Origin: Glaciimonas immobilis
Lineage (GTDB): Bacteria; Pseudomonadota; Gammaproteobacteria; Burkholderiales; Burkholderiaceae_D
Reading direction: 5' to 3'
Length of the DNA: 64,000 nucleotides
NCBI RefSeq assembly: GCF_011947285.1
Contig: NZ_JAAOZT010000009.1
Span: 1 to 64,000, forward strand
How positions within the stretch are numbered: the stretch's first letter is position 1; every line of letters starts with the position of its first letter. The notes beneath the pieces are model-generated. The model saw only the letters and a program-made list of their open reading frames with translations. It did no database searches and was not told the DNA's origin. Of this stretch, positions 54,549 to 63,379 are shown in pieces. The position numbers and the translations under genes are program-made.

Positions 54549-54851
54549 ATGCAAAAATCGAGCTTTAAGACCACACGTGGCGATATCAGAACACTGGTAA
54601 AAGATGCCCAGGACCTATTCCATGAAGCAACGATAAACACTGGCGAAAAAGCCGACGCATTGCGCGTAAAAGGACTTGAGTTGCTGGATGCGGCAGTCAC
54701 AAAGGCGCAGGATGTGCAAACCGCTGCCTTTGCTACCGGCAAGGAAATCGCAGCCTCGACCGATAATTATGTGCATGAAAATCCGTGGGGCGCCGTCGCA
54801 GTATCGGCCACCCTCGGGCTTTTATTGGGCATGATTATCTCCCGTAAGTAA
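54549..54851 (+). CDS. DUF883 (YqjD/ElaB) ribosome-tethering-type protein
   Basis: Protein of 100 aa with a long amphipathic helix (GDIRTLVKDAQDLFHEATIN) and one C-terminal membrane helix (NPWGAVAVSATLGLLLGMII). In E. coli YqjD and ElaB bind ribosomes to the inner membrane in stationary phase. It is the first gene of the yqjD-yqjE-yqjK order seen here (starts at 54549, 54877 and 55315). Two Met start the frame (54546, 54549). Confidence 0.88.
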   Translation: MQKSSFKTTRGDIRTLVKDAQDLFHEATINTGEKADALRVKGLELLDAAVTKAQDVQTAAFATGKEIAASTDNYVHENPWGAVAVSATLGLLLGMIISRK

Positions 54852-54876
54852 ACTGTAGCGTAACCGTCAGGTGAGC

Positions 54877-55287
54877 ATGGACAACAACACATCCAGGCAT
54901 TCCGATAGCAAGCATTCCGCGCCGCATTCACCGGGTCTGGTCGCTGGACTGATCGGCATTGCCAAAAATTTATTAGCGCTTGTCATTAGTCGGATAGAAC
55001 TGGCGGCGCTTGAGTTCTCCGAGCTCGGCACGCATATCGTCAAGTTGCTGCTCGTTTTCTCTCTGGGCATTCTGGCTTTATTATTTGCATTGGCATTCTG
55101 GTGCGGCCTCATCGTCGTCCTTGCCTGGCCCACCCTCGGCTGGAAGATAGTCCTCATTTTGGCGGCTGGCTTCACTGTTATCGCCCTTGCCATGGGTTTA
55201 TATGTCCGTGCCCTCCTGGGTCAGGGCCGCATCGGCCTTCCGAATACGATGAAAGAACTTCGTCAGGACCGGGATGCATTACTTTGA
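54877..55287 (+). CDS. YqjE-like holin-family membrane protein
   Basis: Protein of 136 aa with two strong membrane helices (LLLVFSLGILALLFALAFWC, LILAAGFTVIALAMGLYVRA). This is the DUF/Phage_holin_3_6 family to which E. coli YqjE belongs. The ATG at 54877 follows CAGG; a GTG at 54871 would add two residues. It is 25 bp after the yqjD-like gene and 27 bp before the yqjK-like gene. Confidence 0.85.
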   Translation: MDNNTSRHSDSKHSAPHSPGLVAGLIGIAKNLLALVISRIELAALEFSELGTHIVKLLLVFSLGILALLFALAFWCGLIVVLAWPTLGWKIVLILAAGFTVIALAMGLYVRALLGQGRIGLPNTMKELRQDRDALL

Positions 55288-55314
55288 TGCGGTTTTATCA
55301 CTATAAGGCCTGAC

Positions 55315-55710
55315 ATGACAATTCAAACTAACGACGACCAGCCCTTATCGCTGGCTGAACGCAAACAGCATCTGTTACGAGAAGGCGCAAAATTCCGCGC
55401 CGAAATAGTTCTCTGTCGCGGAGTCGTGCGGTCTAACATGTCCGGGGACTCCTTCACCAAGGGTGTGCTTGGACGCGTCGCGGGTACCGCATTTGCCATG
55501 CTGACCAAGAAATCGAGCCTGTTTACTGTGGCCAGACTACAAACTCTGGCACCTTTGTTAATGACCGGTGTATCAATGTTATCGAAGCGCCGGATACCCA
55601 AACCCCTATTGCTAGGTGGTGCCTTAATTGCGGCCGCAAGCGCTGCAGCGTATTTCAGCAAGCGACCAAAAAAGTTTGAGCCGAGGAAAAATCACGAACC
55701 CCGCCGATGA
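55315..55710 (+). CDS. YqjK-like protein
   Basis: Protein of 131 aa. The N-terminus (DDQPLSLAERKQHLLREGAK) is charged and helical; the C-terminus has one hydrophobic segment (PLLLGGALIAAASAAAYFSK) and a basic tail. In E. coli and many betaproteobacteria a small gene of this kind follows yqjE. Its role is unknown; probable partner of the two preceding membrane proteins. Confidence 0.75.
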   Translation: MTIQTNDDQPLSLAERKQHLLREGAKFRAEIVLCRGVVRSNMSGDSFTKGVLGRVAGTAFAMLTKKSSLFTVARLQTLAPLLMTGVSMLSKRRIPKPLLLGGALIAAASAAAYFSKRPKKFEPRKNHEPRR

Positions 55711-55759
55711 AATCGTGATGTATCATTTGAGTTGCATCGCTTAAACTTTTGAGGGAAAC

Positions 55760-56428
55760 ATGAATAAATTTAAACTTGGTGCTGCGGCACTGGTCGTTAC
55801 TTTGGCCACGGCCGGCTGCGCTAACATGTCCGATACGCAACGTGGCACGGCATCCGGCGCAGGAATTGGAGCAGGTATCGGCGCGCTACTTGGTGCGGTA
55901 ACCGGACCTGGCGGCGGCGGGCGAGCATTGGGCGGAGCAGCCATTGGCGGCGCCCTCGGCGCAGTAGCAGGTAACATCTGGTCCAACAAAATGGAAAAAC
56001 AAAAGCAGGCTATGCAACAGGCTACGCAAGGGACTGGGGTCCAAGTCAGCCAGACCGCCGATAATCGCCTGAAACTCGCGATTCCAAGCGATGTTTCGTT
56101 CGACACCGGTCGTGCCGATATCAAGCCTAACTTCCGTCCTATTCTGGAGCGCTTTGCAACAACGCTGGCCGAGAACACAGCGACCACAGTGACGATCATT
56201 GGTCACACGGATAACACCGGCAGCGATGCCATTAACGAACCTCTGTCGCTGCAACGGGCCGCCAGCACGCGTGATTATCTGACAGCGCGCGGCATCTCGC
56301 CACGCCGTTTTGGTATCGAAGGCCGTGGTTCCCATGAACCGGTCGCTGCCAACGACACCACTTTTAATCGTGCACAAAACCGTCGGGTTGAAATTTACGT
56401 GGCTGAACCGCAGCAACAACAGCAATAA
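55760..56428 (+). CDS. OmpA-family lipoprotein (YiaD-like)
   Basis: Outer-membrane lipoprotein of 222 aa. The signal peptide ends at the lipobox TAGC (LVVTLATAGCANMSD). A Gly-rich segment (GAGIGAGIGALLGAVTGPGG) spans or packs at the membrane, and the C-terminal OmpA domain binds peptidoglycan (VTIIGHTDNTGSD and RRFGIEGRGSHEPVA, then NRRVEIYV). It ends in a Gln run. A convergent terminator follows. Confidence 0.9.
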   Translation: MNKFKLGAAALVVTLATAGCANMSDTQRGTASGAGIGAGIGALLGAVTGPGGGGRALGGAAIGGALGAVAGNIWSNKMEKQKQAMQQATQGTGVQVSQTADNRLKLAIPSDVSFDTGRADIKPNFRPILERFATTLAENTATTVTIIGHTDNTGSDAINEPLSLQRAASTRDYLTARGISPRRFGIEGRGSHEPVAANDTTFNRAQNRRVEIYVAEPQQQQQ

Positions 56429-56485
56429 CCTGCCTGTGGGGGTAGGGGCCAATAAGCTGCCCATCCGATCAGGTCGCGATAGCAC

Positions 56486-56517
56486 AAAAAAAACCGACTC
56501 AATGAGTCGGCTTTTTA
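56486..56517. terminator. Bidirectional terminator
   Basis: CCGACTC, AAT, GAGTCGG forms a 7-bp hairpin with A-run on one side and TTTTT on the other. It separates the OmpA-family gene from the convergent cytochrome gene. Confidence 0.75.
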
Positions 56518-56614
56518 TATGGTGGTGCCCCTTGTACCAGGTATTGCACCTCTTACCAGCGCACCTACAAACTTATTAAACAAACTCGTAAGCCTGCTCA
56601 GCGCTTATTACGTC

Positions 56615-57271
56615 TTATTTGGCAGAAGCTGTGGAAGCAGCGGCTGTAGCGGAAGCAACCCCGGCGGCAGAGGTCGCTGGCGCGGCCGCGCTGGCAACTG
56701 GTGCGGTAGCATTGGCGGGCGCTGAAGCACCTGTCGCTGCGGCCGGTGCCGAAGTAGCCGGAGCCGGAACGACTGGATCCTTAAATTTACCGCCGGATGC
56801 ATTTACCATAAAGACCACTGCACGGGCGACTTCAACGTCGTCCAGATCAGGATTGCCGCCTTTAGCTGGCATCGCGCGCAAGCCGTGGATTGCATAGCCA
56901 ATGACTTTGTCCTCGCCGTCTGCAAGACGGGGACCCCAAGCGCTAACGTCACCGAATTTCGGTGCGCCGGCAGCGCCACTGCCGTGACAGGCTACACAGG
57001 TAGATTTATATACTTCTTCACCAGACAAAAGCACACGTGGTGCATTTACATCCTTGAAAGTAAAGCCTTCATCGGCGACAGGCTTCAATCGCGCCGCAAT
57101 CGCTTCAGGCGTTTGCCCCTCAGAACCAGCGCCCGTTTTTTGCGCATTAGTGACAAATTGCACCAGCAAGACGATACAAATAATGGGGACTAAAAAGCCG
57201 GCCAGAATAGCAACTGCTAATTGTTTTGGCGTCTTAATTGCGGATTGTTCTTCGTTGTGTGCGTCGCTCAT
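56615..57271 (-). CDS. Membrane-anchored c-type cytochrome
   Basis: Protein of 218 aa from the ATG at 57271 (MSDAHNEEQSAIKTPKQ). One N-terminal membrane helix (AVAILAGFLVPIICIVLLVQ) is not cleaved. The single heme site is CVACH within SGEEVYKSTCVACHGSGAAG, with the Met-containing GLRAMPAKGGN region supplying the axial ligand. After NASGGKFKDPV comes a 50-residue Ala/Pro/Thr tail, poly-Ala rich and probably unfolded. It belongs to the cytochrome c5/CycB class that shuttles electrons to oxidases. Confidence 0.9.
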   Translation of the reverse strand: MSDAHNEEQSAIKTPKQLAVAILAGFLVPIICIVLLVQFVTNAQKTGAGSEGQTPEAIAARLKPVADEGFTFKDVNAPRVLLSGEEVYKSTCVACHGSGAAGAPKFGDVSAWGPRLADGEDKVIGYAIHGLRAMPAKGGNPDLDDVEVARAVVFMVNASGGKFKDPVVPAPATSAPAAATGASAPANATAPVASAAAPATSAAGVASATAAASTASAK

Positions 57272-57455
57272 GTTTCCCTCAGTACAATTTTCAAACCGGT
57301 GGGCTATACAGACGCGCGTAGAAAAAAGCCCCAACAACGCACGGTCCCTCGCCAAACCCTTGATTATAGTCGTAATAATGACTATTAGGAACGATAAAGC
57401 AACGCAATTCATGGACGCGCGCACAGAAAAACGGTATCCTTCGTACCTCTCATAT

Positions 57456-57531
57456 GCGGCTGTAGCTCAGTGGATAGAGTATTGGCCTCCGAAGCCAAGG
57501 GTCGCTGGTTCGATTCCAGCCAGCCGCACCA
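57456..57531 (+). tRNA. tRNA-Arg (CCG)
   Basis: 76 nt including encoded CCA. The anticodon loop CTCCGAA has anticodon CCG; the acceptor GCGGCTG pairs with CAGCCGC; the T-arm is CTGGTTCGATTCCAG. The DNA after it is accessory (defence genes), so it is the likely integration site of the island. Confidence 0.97.
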
Positions 57532-57964
57532 GTAAAATCAATGACTTAGAAAAATTAAATCAGATAAACGCTACGCTTCCAAAGTTTGTGTAGGGACAGT
57601 GTAGGATTTTCTGATTAACAAATGAACAGTGACTACTGTTATTAGGAACCAAGGTTGCCTCTTTCGTTTCTAGGGATTTGCAGTCATGTCAGGTCTATTT
57701 CTCATCCTAAGGTTAATTCAAGCTTCGCCTTACCATCCACAGGTTTCTCCCGTGTCACGTGCTAGATCGTCGATGTCCACTGATACATCGACATGATCAT
57801 CCGCGTTCATAGTGGCAGTTGTGCCGGTAGAAACTATAACGACGTCGAATCGACAAATTGACCGAAGATTGTGGTGTTGCCGCTGGCCCGCATCAAACTG
57901 AATAACTCGCCAACGTCATCGCTCTGGGTAGAGTAAAATACAACTGTAATATTACGGGAAACTT
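57532..57964. other. Gap between tRNA-Arg and the defence genes
   Basis: About 430 bp without a supported gene. GTGTAGGG..GTGTAGGA (57587-57606) is a small direct repeat of the kind found near att sites. No integrase lies beside this tRNA in the window, and I see no second copy of the tRNA 3' end downstream. Confidence 0.45.
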
Positions 57965-59008
57965 ATGGCTAGTGCAGAACAAATCAAGGCACTGCTCAAG
58001 TCGCATATGAATGGCGATGATAGCCATTTTTTGTCTGTAGCAATGCAAGTTGCAGCCCACGAGGCCAAACTGGGGCATGGGAAGTTAGCTGAAGAGTTAC
58101 GCGACATGGTCGATGCCGCCAAGGCACGACGTCCGCACGGCCAATCCGGAAAACTCGTGCAGCTCAGCCAACCCCGTGGAGAACTCGCAAGCCTTCTGAG
58201 CGTTAGCTACCCGGCCACGCGGGTAGTTGACATGGTTCTCGATCAAAGTATAGAAAACCAACTTCATCGCATCATCAAAGAACAACGCCTGTTCGCAAAG
58301 ATTCGTGAGCATGGTCTATCGCCACGCCGTAAACTCCTACTCGTTGGCCCCCCTGGGTCTGGAAAAACCATGACTGCGTCGGCATTGGCGGGGGAGCTGG
58401 GCATTCCTCTGTTCCTCGTCCGCCTCGATGCTCTCATCACAAAATTCATGGGGGAAACGGCGGCCAAGCTGCGGCAAGTGTTCGACTCAATTGCTGAGGT
58501 TCGTGGTGTATATTTTTTCGACGAATTTGATGCGATCGGCTCTCAGCGTGGTTTAGCTAATGATGTCGGTGAAATTCGACGCGTGCTGAATAGCTTTTTG
58601 CAAATGATCGAACACGATCATTCAAACAGCCTCATCATCGCTGCGACTAACCATCCGGAAATCCTCGATCACGCCCTCTTTCGCCGATTCGATGACGTAA
58701 TCGAATACAAACTACCAGGCCAAGATCAAGTAGCCACGCTGCTCAATCGCCGCTTAGGTAGATTCAAATCTAAGGAATTCAACATGAAGCAGGCAGTGGA
58801 TGAAGCTGAAATGTTGAGTTACGCGGAGCTATGCCGTGCAGTCGATGAATCAATTAAAGAAGTGATTCTTCGCGATGGCGACAGTGTTTCGGAGACGAGT
58901 CTGATAGATATGCTGGATGAGCGCAAGCTCATCTCGGCTAAACTGAATGGCAACAACAACTACTACAACAAAGAGCTGCCAAACAATGACGGAACAGGCA
59001 AGCAATAA
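57965..59008 (+). CDS. AAA+ ATPase of an ATPase-subtilase pair (IetA-like)
   Basis: Protein of 347 aa. Residues 1-60 are a helical leader; the AAA+ domain has Walker A GPPGSGKT (128-135), Walker B VYFFDEFDAIG with Asp186/Glu187, sensor-1 IIAATNHPEILD and the Arg-finger region ALFRRFDDVIEY; the tail is Asn-rich. It is paired with a downstream subtilisin-like protease whose start overlaps it by 23 bp. An ATPase/S8 protease pair of this order is known as IetAS, described on the Agrobacterium Ti plasmid as a toxin-antitoxin and later as a defence system. The resemblance is by gene order and domain type. Confidence 0.85.
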   Translation: MASAEQIKALLKSHMNGDDSHFLSVAMQVAAHEAKLGHGKLAEELRDMVDAAKARRPHGQSGKLVQLSQPRGELASLLSVSYPATRVVDMVLDQSIENQLHRIIKEQRLFAKIREHGLSPRRKLLLVGPPGSGKTMTASALAGELGIPLFLVRLDALITKFMGETAAKLRQVFDSIAEVRGVYFFDEFDAIGSQRGLANDVGEIRRVLNSFLQMIEHDHSNSLIIAATNHPEILDHALFRRFDDVIEYKLPGQDQVATLLNRRLGRFKSKEFNMKQAVDEAEMLSYAELCRAVDESIKEVILRDGDSVSETSLIDMLDERKLISAKLNGNNNYYNKELPNNDGTGKQ

Positions 59009-61504
59009 GCGCCCCCACCTCGTACTTATCGAGACATCCCAACGAAAACCATTCACAGCCCACACGCCCAATGGGGGTGCGAAACCCGCTGTCCCCGATT
59101 TGCCTCGTGCCCAGCATGGGGCATCGCTGCAAGCCCAATTGGCCGAATTAAGGCCAATCGCGGAACAGGCGAAAGTGCTACAGCAACAACAAGCACTAGA
59201 AGCCGGCCTGGGTGTACAGATTCAATTTATCGGCCAACCGGATGTTGAATTGGCATTCACAAGTTGGGTAACGACACAAAGCAAATCGAGCTACTGAGTG
59301 TCCGCCAAGACGGGGGGCATACTGTCGCCAATGTTTTTGTGCCCGACGGCCAACTTGTACACTTCGAAAAATATGTCACCGATTATTTACAAGAAAAGAA
59401 AAACAAGAATGGTGACGCGCTTGATCATAAGGCACTTCTAAATACTATTTACGCAATTCGTGCCGCGGAGTTACGAGCATTATGGACGGATGACCCGACG
59501 TTACTTCCAGCAGATCAATCTGAAGCATTTTGGTGGGAAGTTTGGCTCCCTGTCCGTGGCAAACATGCTGAGATCAGAGAGGAAGTTGTCAGCGACTTCC
59601 GGAAGCTAGCCGCAGCAACTGGCTGCAAAATAAGTGAATCGCGCGCAGATTTTCCAGAACGTGTTGTCGTACTGATGTACGGATCAGAACGACAATTTTC
59701 GCATTCAGTTATTGCCCTGAACTGTGTTGCAGAGCTTCGTCGTGCGAAAGAGACTGCGGAATTCTTCGATAGCATGGCTGTCGAAGATCAACAGGGCTGG
59801 CAAGACGATCTACTTGCCCGAGCCGTTTTTTCTGGCGACATAGAAAATGCTCCTAGAATTTGCTTGCTCGACAGCGGCGTAAACCGAGCTCATCCATTAA
59901 TCGCTCCAGTCATCCAAAGCAGTGGCCTATATACCGTCAATCACGCTTGGGGTGTCGATGACCAAGCAAACCATGGCACAGGCATGGTCGGCATCGCAAC
60001 CTACGGTGATCTTTCCAACGCTCTCGCGTCAAGTCTCCCAATTCGTATTAGCCATTTGATTGAATCGGTTAAGCTGGTCGAAAATCACGGCGCCAATCCC
60101 GGGGGTAGTGAGCTTCACGCCAGTTTATTCGCCGACGCGGTTAGTCAACCTGAAGTAACGGCCCCGAATCACCCAAGGGTATTTAGTTCCACCGTAACGT
60201 CGGCAGACTATAGGGATCGCGGTCGCCCCTCAAGCTGGTCCGCCATGGTTGATCGACTAGCCTCAGACGCTGACAACAATGGTGCATTCCCACGACTTTT
60301 TGTTCAGTCTGCCGGAAATATGTTCGATCAAAATGCTTGGCTAACCTATCCTGCAGGTCTTTCAACAAACTTGATCCACGACCCAGGGCAAGCATGGAAC
60401 TCGCTAACCGTCGGAGCATATACCACCAAGGTTGGCATTTCTGAAACCGACCATCACAACTGCGCTACTATTGCTCCAGCTGGTGGTCCAAGCCCGATGA
60501 CTAGCTCGTCGGCAACGTGGGATAAAGCTTGGCCGCTAAAACCCGATGTAGTATTTGAAGGCGGCAATGCAGCCCAAGATGAACTCGGCGCGGTCGTTTT
60601 ACCAAGCTTGAGCTTGTTGACAACTCACAACAATTCACAGGAGCGGTTCTTCACCACGACCAACGCCACCAGCTCCGCCTCCGCCTTGTGTGCTCGCATG
60701 GCAGCACAATTGATGGTGGCATATCCGACACTCCTTCCTGAAACGATTCGAGCGCTGATCGTGCATTCTGCAGAATGGACGGAGGCGATGCTACAAATGT
60801 ACCTCCCTGTTCAGGGTTGTACAACGAAGGCGGCCTACGTCAATCTAGTCCGGCATTGCGGCTGGGGTGCTCCTGACATGGAAAGAGCCCTATGGAGCGC
60901 AGGAAATTCATTGACATTGATAGTGGAGGATTCAATTCACCCGTACCATAAAGATGGCGGCGCTATCAAATCGGGTGATATGAATCTGCACATCCTACCA
61001 TGGCCTAAAGATGAGCTCGAAGCCCTTGGCAATATGCAAGTCGAAATGCGTGTCACCCTCTCCTATTTTATTGAGCCAAACCCATCTTCACGTGGTTCCG
61101 CGTCCAAATATCATTACGCTTCACACCGCCTCCGCTTCGATGTCCGTCGCCCGCTGGAGTCACTTGACGACTTTGTCGCTCGAATTAATGCCGCTGCGAC
61201 ACAGGACGAAAATGGTGCGCACGCAGATCCCCAAGACCCTTCCTGGAGACTCGGCGAGAACCAAAGAAGCAAAGGATCGCTGCATCAGGATATATGGACT
61301 GGCACCGCTGCCGACCTCGCAAGCCGTGCGCAACTCGCTGTATACCCAGCTGCTGGCTGGTGGCGAACACGTCCCAAGCTGGAACGATACAATTTTCCAG
61401 CCCGCTACAGTCTGCTCATTTCGATTCGTACACCGGAAACCGAGACCGATCTATATAACGCAATCGCTCAACAAATTGCGATGCCGATTACAAGTGTTGT
61501 CTAG
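58986..61504 (+). pseudogene. Subtilisin-like (S8) protease of the pair (IetS-like), split by a -1 frameshift
   Basis: The N-terminal part runs from the ATG at 58986 (MTEQASNKRPHLVLIETSQR), through GLGVQIQFIGQPDVELAFTS, and then shifts by -1 near 59264; the other frame continues LGNDTKQIELLSVRQDGGHT to 61504. Restoring one T at AGTTGGG joins the two parts into one family-length protease (about 840 aa). Numbering from 59264, the triad is intact: Asp203 in CLLDSGVN, His237 in ANHGTG, Asn352 in SAGN, Ser470 in NATSSASA. No slippery heptamer is seen, so this is probably a mutation or sequencing error. If real, the protease (toxin) is dead while the ATPase is whole. Confidence 0.8.
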
Positions 61505-61561
61505 CGATAACGCTTACCCGAATACAATCTTCGCCAGATTGAATGCCGTGAAAAATTTCCA

Positions 61562-62338
61562 TCAGAGCCGGAATAGCTTCTTGATTTCTTTTTCTGCCGC
61601 CACAGGCATTTCGTCCTCCTCGTATTGCCTGGCCTTGGCTACGATTTTTTTTGCTCGCGTGATCTCGTTATTTGCCCGTTGCGAGTACGACAACTTGGTA
61701 CCCAAGTTATCGATAACCGCGAATAAATAGTCCTTTTGGTTCTTCTGAAACCAGAAATTCAGACCACAGATCCATTTCTCCATCGCGAAGGACTCGAACG
61801 GGAAACCGCTCTTCGCATTCCAATACTTCATCAGCCGAATAGTCGGCTTGATCAACGAATTGCTCGCCTTATTTTTTGCTTCAAGCGTAGCGTTGAAGTC
61901 GTTCGGGTTTGTGGTCGTCCACCCGCCCGAACCTTTGGGAATTTGAAGTCCGCTAATCCAAGTGGTCGTTGCGGGTACCAAATCAAACTTGATGTGGTTC
62001 AGCTCAAGAACGATAGTCGGACTGGACTGATATATTTCCGATGAGCCATAACGCTTTTCAACGAAGGTTTTCAGACGGTTCAAATACGTCTGAGGCGTAG
62101 AATTGCTATCGCTGAAAACGACCATGTAGTCGATGTCGGATTGCTCATCCATCGAGCGAGGCAGAATCGTGCCACGTGTTGACGATCCGAAGCGGAAATA
62201 CTGTTTGATCATACCGCTGTCAAAGTGCAACGCCATTCGAGATTGCAGCGCGGTGATCGAGGTCGTAATCGACGATTGCTCGACTGAAGAGAGCACGGCA
62301 TTGCTGGCAGTGTTCGTTAGAAAGCTCGATACAGACAT
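61562..62338 (-). CDS. CD-NTase-like (SMODS) nucleotidyltransferase
   Basis: Nucleotidyltransferase of 258 aa of the CD-NTase/DNA polymerase beta superfamily. The GS motif is FRFGSSTRGTILP (51-53) and the three metal acids are Asp68 and Asp70 in SDIDYMVVF and Asp119 in HIKFDLVPA. IRLMKYWNAKSGFPFESFAM is typical of SMODS-type enzymes that make cyclic or linear signal nucleotides in CBASS. GGAGG in the end of the upstream SLATT frame gives the ribosome site, so the two are coupled. No Cap2, Cap3 or HORMA/TRIP13 gene is adjacent. It is convergent with the protease. Confidence 0.85.
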   Translation of the reverse strand: MSVSSFLTNTASNAVLSSVEQSSITTSITALQSRMALHFDSGMIKQYFRFGSSTRGTILPRSMDEQSDIDYMVVFSDSNSTPQTYLNRLKTFVEKRYGSSEIYQSSPTIVLELNHIKFDLVPATTTWISGLQIPKGSGGWTTTNPNDFNATLEAKNKASNSLIKPTIRLMKYWNAKSGFPFESFAMEKWICGLNFWFQKNQKDYLFAVIDNLGTKLSYSQRANNEITRAKKIVAKARQYEEDEMPVAAEKEIKKLFRL

Positions 62339-62341
62339 CCT

Positions 62342-62629
62342 TTAGTCCTCCTTGTCCACTTTATGGGTTGCCTCGCCGTCTTCGATCCCTTTTCGAGCGG
62401 CGACAAATGCCCGACGCGGAATATTCTGACTCTTCTGATTCAACTCATTGCGCGTCGTCGAAAGTACCTTCAGTCTTTCGAGGAGCTCGTCCAGTCGATA
62501 TGACTGAAACAGTTCGATCTCCCGAAAAAACCGGGCATCGTTCCGAAGGGCGAGGAACTGGCCTGCAGTGACCCGGTGCATTGCCGCGCGTTCGTTGGGT
62601 TTAAGAAAAGTCATTAACCCCGTGAGCAA
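62342..62629 (-). pseudogene. SLATT-domain effector, 5'-truncated
   Basis: The frame reads LTGLMTFLKPNERAAMHRVT and then FREIELFQSYRLDELLERLK, LSTTRNELNQKSQNIPRRAF and GEATHKVDKED, which matches the C-terminal part of SLATT effectors (LLTGLMTFLKP is the end of their second membrane helix). Everything before it is missing: a TAG stands directly before the first codon, and the DNA upstream (62630-62724) is unrelated. The two membrane helices that make pores are therefore lost. Four bp separate its stop from the nucleotidyltransferase. SLATT plus CD-NTase is a known CBASS-type pairing. Confidence 0.75.
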
Positions 62630-62724
62630 CTAGGCCAAAAGGGTGGAATATTTCAGCGGCAAGTTGATAGATAACGTCGATTTTGTGTATAACCGACGCA
62701 TTAATACCATCATGGAGACGCATT

Positions 62725-62934
62725 ATGTCTGCACGATTCAATGTAGTCCTGTCCGATGACCTCAACAAAGACATCGACAAAGCCGTAGAGGCAAATGAGA
62801 CCAACAAGAGCGAGCTACTACGTAAGGCGCTGCAACTCTATCTTGCAGTTCTCGATGGCAAGGAGCGTGGCCTGAAATTGGGCTTGTGCGATCCTTATAC
62901 CGAGAAGATGCAAACAGAGTTTATCGGCCTATGA
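62725..62934 (+). CDS. Ribbon-helix-helix protein (antitoxin-like)
   Basis: Protein of 69 aa from the ATG at 62725, 8 nt after GGAG. It has an RHH/CopG N-terminus (MSARFNVVLSDDLNKDID, then NKSELLRKALQLYLAV) and a C-terminal tail ending QTEFIGL. It probably dimerises on DNA and represses its own promoter. It overlaps the next gene by ATGA, as toxin-antitoxin genes do, but the partner is not a clear toxin. It begins on the other side of the break in the SLATT gene. Confidence 0.8.
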   Translation: MSARFNVVLSDDLNKDIDKAVEANETNKSELLRKALQLYLAVLDGKERGLKLGLCDPYTEKMQTEFIGL

Positions 62935-63119
62935 GCAATGGCTTTGACCATATTATGGTAGCTGACCTGCCAGAATTCGATGCCGCTCAGCACTTAACCA
63001 CCGATAAGGCCATTGCGGTATTTCTTGCCGACGCAGAAGAAACCGACGATGCTGAATTTATCACTCATGCACGGGAAGTCGTGGAGAGGGCCAGAATCAT
63101 CAACAATCATTCCGGTTGA
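62931..63119 (+). CDS. Short antidote-like protein, lacks HTH part
   Basis: Protein of 62 aa starting in ATGA overlap with the RHH gene. DLPEFDAAQHLTTDKAIAVF followed by LADAEETDDAEFITHAREVV resembles the N-terminal third of the HTH-Xre addiction-module antidote family (usually FDAAEHL...AIA.YL..ALE), but it ends at ARIINNHSG where those proteins enter their HTH. It is therefore either a truncated antidote or a separate small family. The overlap of start and stop argues that it is translated. Confidence 0.6.
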   Translation: MSNGFDHIMVADLPEFDAAQHLTTDKAIAVFLADAEETDDAEFITHAREVVERARIINNHSG

Positions 63120-63226
63120 TGTGCGGATCGGACCCTGATCGAGTCAAGAAGTGGACGGAGCTGAACGGCAGCGGCCTGGTCAAGAAGACGTGGGTATCTG
63201 GTGACTTGATCTACTGTGAACGGTAG
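63119..63226 (+). CDS. Possible 35-aa ORF overlapping the previous stop
   Basis: The ATG at 63119 overlaps the preceding TGA (TGATG). The product is MCGSDPDRVKKWTELNGSGL and then VKKTWVSGDLIYCER. It may be the end of a broken gene or a small coupled peptide; no family recognised. A terminator follows about 28 bp later. Confidence 0.25.
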   Translation: MCGSDPDRVKKWTELNGSGLVKKTWVSGDLIYCER

Positions 63227-63253
63227 GCGTGCGATGATACGCGATCAGCAGCG

Positions 63254-63272
63254 GGGGCTTCGCCCCCGTTTT
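63254..63272 (+). terminator. Rho-independent terminator
   Basis: GGGGGC, TTC, GCCCCC with GTTTTC after it. It ends the RHH/antidote operon on the plus strand. Confidence 0.75.
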
Positions 63273-63379
63273 CATTGACAAATGAGGGGCACGGCTGGCG
63301 AATTTTCGCGGCCGCGAAAACCAGCTATGTGCTGCGTATCGAGCCTCAACTGTAGTGACTTGCGTTTGTGGGTGAAGGC

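Noticed and set aside
59246-59297. Programmed -1 frameshift in the protease gene
   Set aside because: No X XXY YYZ slippery heptamer or downstream pseudoknot is apparent in the short overlap; a one-base deletion explains it better, though it is not excluded.
61011-61730. 239-aa plus-strand ORF
   Set aside because: It overlaps the protease gene in another frame and the nucleotidyltransferase in antisense; no family resemblance.
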